Below are positions 63,906-64,000 of a stretch of 64,000 bases of DNA, one piece after another. Source of the stretch: Rapana venosa (taxonomy: Eukaryota; Mollusca; Gastropoda; Neogastropoda; Muricidae); contig CM054134.1 in the NCBI GenBank assembly GCA_028751875.1, forward strand, positions 50,542,751 through 50,606,750, given 5' to 3'. How positions within the stretch are numbered: position 1 is the first letter of the stretch; each line of letters starts with the position of its first letter. Under the pieces are notes generated by a model. The model was not told the DNA's origin. It did no database searches and was given only the letters and a program-made list of their open reading frames with translations. The translations under genes and the position numbers were made by a program.

Positions 63906-64000
63906 AGAAAACAGAGAAAAAATATATTCATGAGAGTAAGAAAGACTAAAATGTACACATGTCCAAATCACTCTGTTGAAGAAGAAAATTCTTGACTCTC

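Overview
The window is animal nuclear DNA, most likely from a gastropod mollusc and probably a caenogastropod. The evidence is a single intron-rich gene with GT-AG introns, very dense CA/GA/poly-C microsatellites, several tRNA-derived SINE families, decayed LINE fragments and small DNA transposons. There are no operons, ribosome binding sites or other bacterial features. The taxon is an inference from repeat style and from the protein; no taxon-specific marker was seen.

The one convincing gene lies on the minus strand. It is a Na+-coupled bicarbonate transporter of the SLC4 family (NDCBE/NCBE/NBCn1 group: SLC4A8, A10, A7). I assembled 20 coding exons by hand from about 60.3 kb down to 25.76 kb. 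Every junction has a GT donor, an AG acceptor and a compatible phase. The model has 3594 coding bases, or 1197 residues, which is full length for this group. Exons 1-9 encode the cytoplasmic N-terminal domain, exons 10-18 the membrane domain with a sequon-rich, cysteine-bearing extracellular loop in exon 12, and exons 18-20 the charged cytoplasmic tail. A second possible first exon (MSSEDT) lies at 63.2 kb and suggests alternative promoters.

Layout: 1-13.4 kb is an intergenic desert of microsatellites (including a 540-bp GAA tract and long poly-C and poly-G runs), SINEs, and a LINE 3' end at 11.57-12.21 kb. 13.7-18.4 kb is AT-rich, mostly unique sequence and may be untranslated or intergenic. 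18.2-24.2 kb holds a LINE with a nested SINE and two minisatellites (42 bp, and a 33/35/37-bp set). 25.76-60.3 kb is the SLC4 gene, its introns packed with SINEs, two oppositely oriented piggyBac-like MITEs, a deleted LINE, an 865-bp composite SINE and an unclassified MITE. 60.4-64 kb is the 5' flank, or first intron, with (TG)n tracts.

The most unusual points are: two minisatellites that contain the 5' edge of a coding exon of the SLC4 gene (exons 19 and 11), so that splice-acceptor-like sequence has been multiplied; a SINE family whose head joins a tRNA-like A box to a 5S rRNA-like C-box region; a SINE family and a LINE sharing the same 3' tail; and three copies of one repeat that give intact and interrupted versions for dating SINE and piggyBac-like insertions. 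No new gene system is demonstrated; the novelty is in repeat and exon architecture.
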